The position numbers and the translations under genes are program-made. This document shows positions 38,843-40,671 of a stretch of DNA of 40,671 nucleotides, piece after piece; within the stretch, counting starts at the first letter, position 1; every line of letters starts with the position of its first letter. The DNA comes from Alphaproteobacteria bacterium. Its GTDB lineage: Bacteria; Pseudomonadota; Alphaproteobacteria; Rs-D84. The notes beneath the pieces were generated by a model, which worked only from the letters and a program-made list of their open reading frames with translations, searched no databases and was not told the origin of the DNA. The stretch spans positions 1-40,671 of the forward strand of contig WRCO01000010.1 in NCBI GenBank assembly GCA_009783855.1, read 5' to 3'.

Positions 38843-40546
38843 ATGAATTCATCCATCCTTATCATCCTTGGCATTGCGTTTGCGCTTGTGTATCTTTTGC
38901 GCGTGGCGCGCGTCGGCACTTTGATTGCGTTTCTGTTCGCGGGAATCGCGACGGGGCCGTATGGTCTTGGCCTTTGGGAGCTTACCGAAACCTGGTCCTT
39001 CCTTGGCGAACTTGGGATAATATTTTTATGGTTCAGCATGGGGTTGGAACTGAACACCCGGCGGCTTTGGCAAATGCGCAGTACGATTTTCGGATTCGGC
39101 GCGGCACAGGTATTGGTCGTCGCGTCAATGCTGTTTCCGATATTGTACGGCCTTACGCCTTGGGGAGTCCTTCCCGTCGCAATGGCTTGCCTTTTGCTTT
39201 CGATGTCGTCGTCGTCGAACGATTTGGATATGCTTGCCGAACGTAACGAATTACAGACAAGCCTTGGCCGGCAGAGTTTTTCAATCCTGTTGTTCCAAGA
39301 CCTTCTTGCGATACCGCTTATCGCGATGGTTCCGATTTTCGCAGGCCGCAACTTTAACCTTGGCGCGGAAGTCATCGATATATTCGTAATGTCCGTCGGA
39401 TTGATAATCGGCGTTATGGTCATCGGACGCCTTGTATTACAGCCGCTGATGCAGCATATATTAAGGCTTAAATCACGCGAAGCGTTCCTTATCGCGATTT
39501 TCCTTAACATCATCCTTTGGGTTGTGGTGATGGAATTCATCGGCCTGCCTCCGGCAATCGGCGCGTTCCTTGGCGGTATGTTGATGAGCGAAACACTATA
39601 CCGGCACCAGGTAAGGTCGGACATCGCGCCGTACCGCATATTGTTCCTTTCGTTCTTTTTCATCGCGCTTGGCATGGGGCTTGACATTCCGATGCTTGCG
39701 AATAATTGGTGGGTGATAATCCTTGGCACGGTTGCGTTGATATCCATAAAATTCTTTGCAATATATATCGTGGCGCGGGTGCGCAAAGTTCAAAACCGCG
39801 AAGCATTCCTTATCGCGTTGATACTTGCCCAGGGCGGGGAATTCGGCCTTTTGATATTACAAATGATGAAACAGAACGGTATCGAGGCGATACCCTTCGC
39901 ACATTCCGAAATCCTTATGGCGGTTATAATCATGTCGATGATATTGTCGCCCATACTGATTGCCGTATACGACCGGCTTTATGAATCCGGCCGACTTGTA
40001 TCGGGCACACGCGCACGAAAGGTTAACATATACATCGACCAGAAACCCGAAGTAATAATTTGCGGATTCGGCCGCGTGGGCCAGACGATTGCAAAGATGA
40101 TGGAATCGCAAAACATTCCGTACGCGGCGATTGATATGAATGTAGACGCGGTTGTTCGCGGCCGGAACGAAGGGTTTAACGTGTTCTATGGCGATTCGAC
40201 CAAGGCGGCGGTGCTTTCCGAAATCGGTCTTGCCCCGCGGCGGACGCGCGCGGTTGTTGTCGCGCTTGATAACGCCTATATCGCGAAAAGCACAATCCGC
40301 ACGATAAAGCAAGTTGCAAAAGGCGTCCGGATATTCGCGCGCGCGCGCACTTTGGAAGAAGCATCAATAATGCAAAAGGAAGGTGCGAAATTGGCATTAC
40401 CCGAAACAATCGAATCATCGTTTATGCTTGGGGAACAGGTGCTTTCAAACCTTGGCATAAAACAGGACAAGATAGACATATTGCTGTCCCGCATGCGCGG
40501 CGACAATTACGCAACGCTGTCGGGGATATTGGACCGGAATAAATAG
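38843..40546 (+). CDS. KefB/KefC-type monovalent cation:proton antiporter
   Basis: A CPA2-family inner-membrane transporter. The 567-residue protein has about twelve hydrophobic segments over residues 1-385 and then a cytoplasmic TrkA-N (RCK) domain from about 403, with the nucleotide-binding GFGRVG near 408 and an acidic end of the second strand (AIDMN). KefB/KefC act as glutathione-gated K+ efflux systems; other members exchange Na+ or K+ for H+. The start at 38843 has AAAGGA upstream. It stands alone, followed by a shared bidirectional terminator. The exact ion and gating ligand cannot be read from sequence. Confidence 0.9.
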   Translation: MNSSILIILGIAFALVYLLRVARVGTLIAFLFAGIATGPYGLGLWELTETWSFLGELGIIFLWFSMGLELNTRRLWQMRSTIFGFGAAQVLVVASMLFPILYGLTPWGVLPVAMACLLLSMSSSSNDLDMLAERNELQTSLGRQSFSILLFQDLLAIPLIAMVPIFAGRNFNLGAEVIDIFVMSVGLIIGVMVIGRLVLQPLMQHILRLKSREAFLIAIFLNIILWVVVMEFIGLPPAIGAFLGGMLMSETLYRHQVRSDIAPYRILFLSFFFIALGMGLDIPMLANNWWVIILGTVALISIKFFAIYIVARVRKVQNREAFLIALILAQGGEFGLLILQMMKQNGIEAIPFAHSEILMAVIIMSMILSPILIAVYDRLYESGRLVSGTRARKVNIYIDQKPEVIICGFGRVGQTIAKMMESQNIPYAAIDMNVDAVVRGRNEGFNVFYGDSTKAAVLSEIGLAPRRTRAVVVALDNAYIAKSTIRTIKQVAKGVRIFARARTLEEASIMQKEGAKLALPETIESSFMLGEQVLSNLGIKQDKIDILLSRMRGDNYATLSGILDRNK

Positions 40547-40570
40547 ATTGGTGGCTTGCACGCGTGCCAA

Positions 40571-40597
40571 CCTGCCCCGCTTGCGGGGCGGGTTTTT
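40571..40597. terminator. Terminator after the antiporter gene
   Basis: CCTGCCCCGC, TTG loop, GCGGGGCGGG, then TTTTT. It ends where the minus-strand partial gene stops, so it may serve both directions. Confidence 0.85.
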
Positions 40598-40671
40598 ATC
40601 GCACGTGATAAATCGTACCATCAACGTTCACGTTCAACGACCCGGTCCGGCGCCCTTGTACAAGCGGCGCA
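40596..40671 (-). CDS. 3' end of an unidentified minus-strand gene (partial)
   Basis: An open minus-strand frame enters from the right edge and ends at TAA (40596-40598), giving the C-terminal residues APLVQGRRTGSLNVNVDGTI then YHVR. Too short to name. The position directly beyond the terminator and the clean stop support a real gene end; another frame cannot be excluded. Confidence 0.45.
   Translation of the reverse strand, partial: APLVQGRRTGSLNVNVDGTIYHVR

Overview
The window reads as chromosomal DNA of a Gram-negative bacterium, most likely an uncultured, host- or gut-associated alphaproteobacterium. LpxD, a diderm-type YidC, VirB8/9/10-type secretion proteins and SPOR-domain proteins indicate a two-membrane envelope. 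The core gene order tRNA-Trp, secE, nusG, rplK, rplA, rplJ, rplL, rpoB, rpoC is the standard proteobacterial one. The placement within Alphaproteobacteria is inference from overall protein character, not from a computed tree.

Layout. 1-3670: a small unknown gene (-), an orphan mraZ (+), then pyrF, pyrE and a small HAD phosphatase on the minus strand at the end of the rpo operon. 3669-15821: the secE-nusG-rplKAJL-rpoBC operon on the minus strand, headed by tRNA-Trp. 16079-20906: a plus-strand operon for VirB8-, VirB9- and VirB10-like proteins, the envelope-spanning core of a type IV secretion system; the VirB9-like protein ends in a SPOR peptidoglycan-binding domain. 21101-25510: dnaX, with a possible frameshift site, then a type IV prepilin-like protein, an OmpA-domain lipoprotein, a membrane-anchored Skp/OmpH-like coiled coil and a Cys-rich lipoprotein of unknown function. 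25678-34137: lpxD, two large Cys-rich exported proteins of unknown function, two small unknown genes and yidC. 34197-36045: lspA and tig (-). 36148-40546: a D-alanyl-D-alanine carboxypeptidase with a SPOR tail, recR, rsmA (ksgA) and a KefB/KefC-type antiporter (+). The right edge cuts a minus-strand gene.

Functional themes are transcription and translation (rpo, rpl, nusG, rsmA), DNA replication and repair (dnaX, recR), pyrimidine synthesis (pyrE, pyrF), and envelope biogenesis and secretion (secE, yidC, lspA, tig, lpxD, the carboxypeptidase, the VirB proteins, lipoproteins).

The most striking feature is not a gene. Nearly every intergenic gap, and several genes, carry short degenerate repeats with a 7-base period in many sequence families (for example GGTGGCT, GGCACTA, GTTAGTT, TCTATGC, ATTCAGC, GAACTCT, GAAATTT, ACGCCTT, and GGATACC palindromes), often as two inverted arms. 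Some lie in frame inside essential genes: recR carries two, rsmA four insert-like segments, and single copies sit in yidC and dnaX. Others encode the hydrophobic segment of an exported or membrane protein: the signal peptide of the OmpA lipoprotein and transmembrane helix 1 of LspA both read S-x-LYALCS-x-L. This looks like a dispersed-repeat system that both tolerates and contributes to protein-coding sequence.
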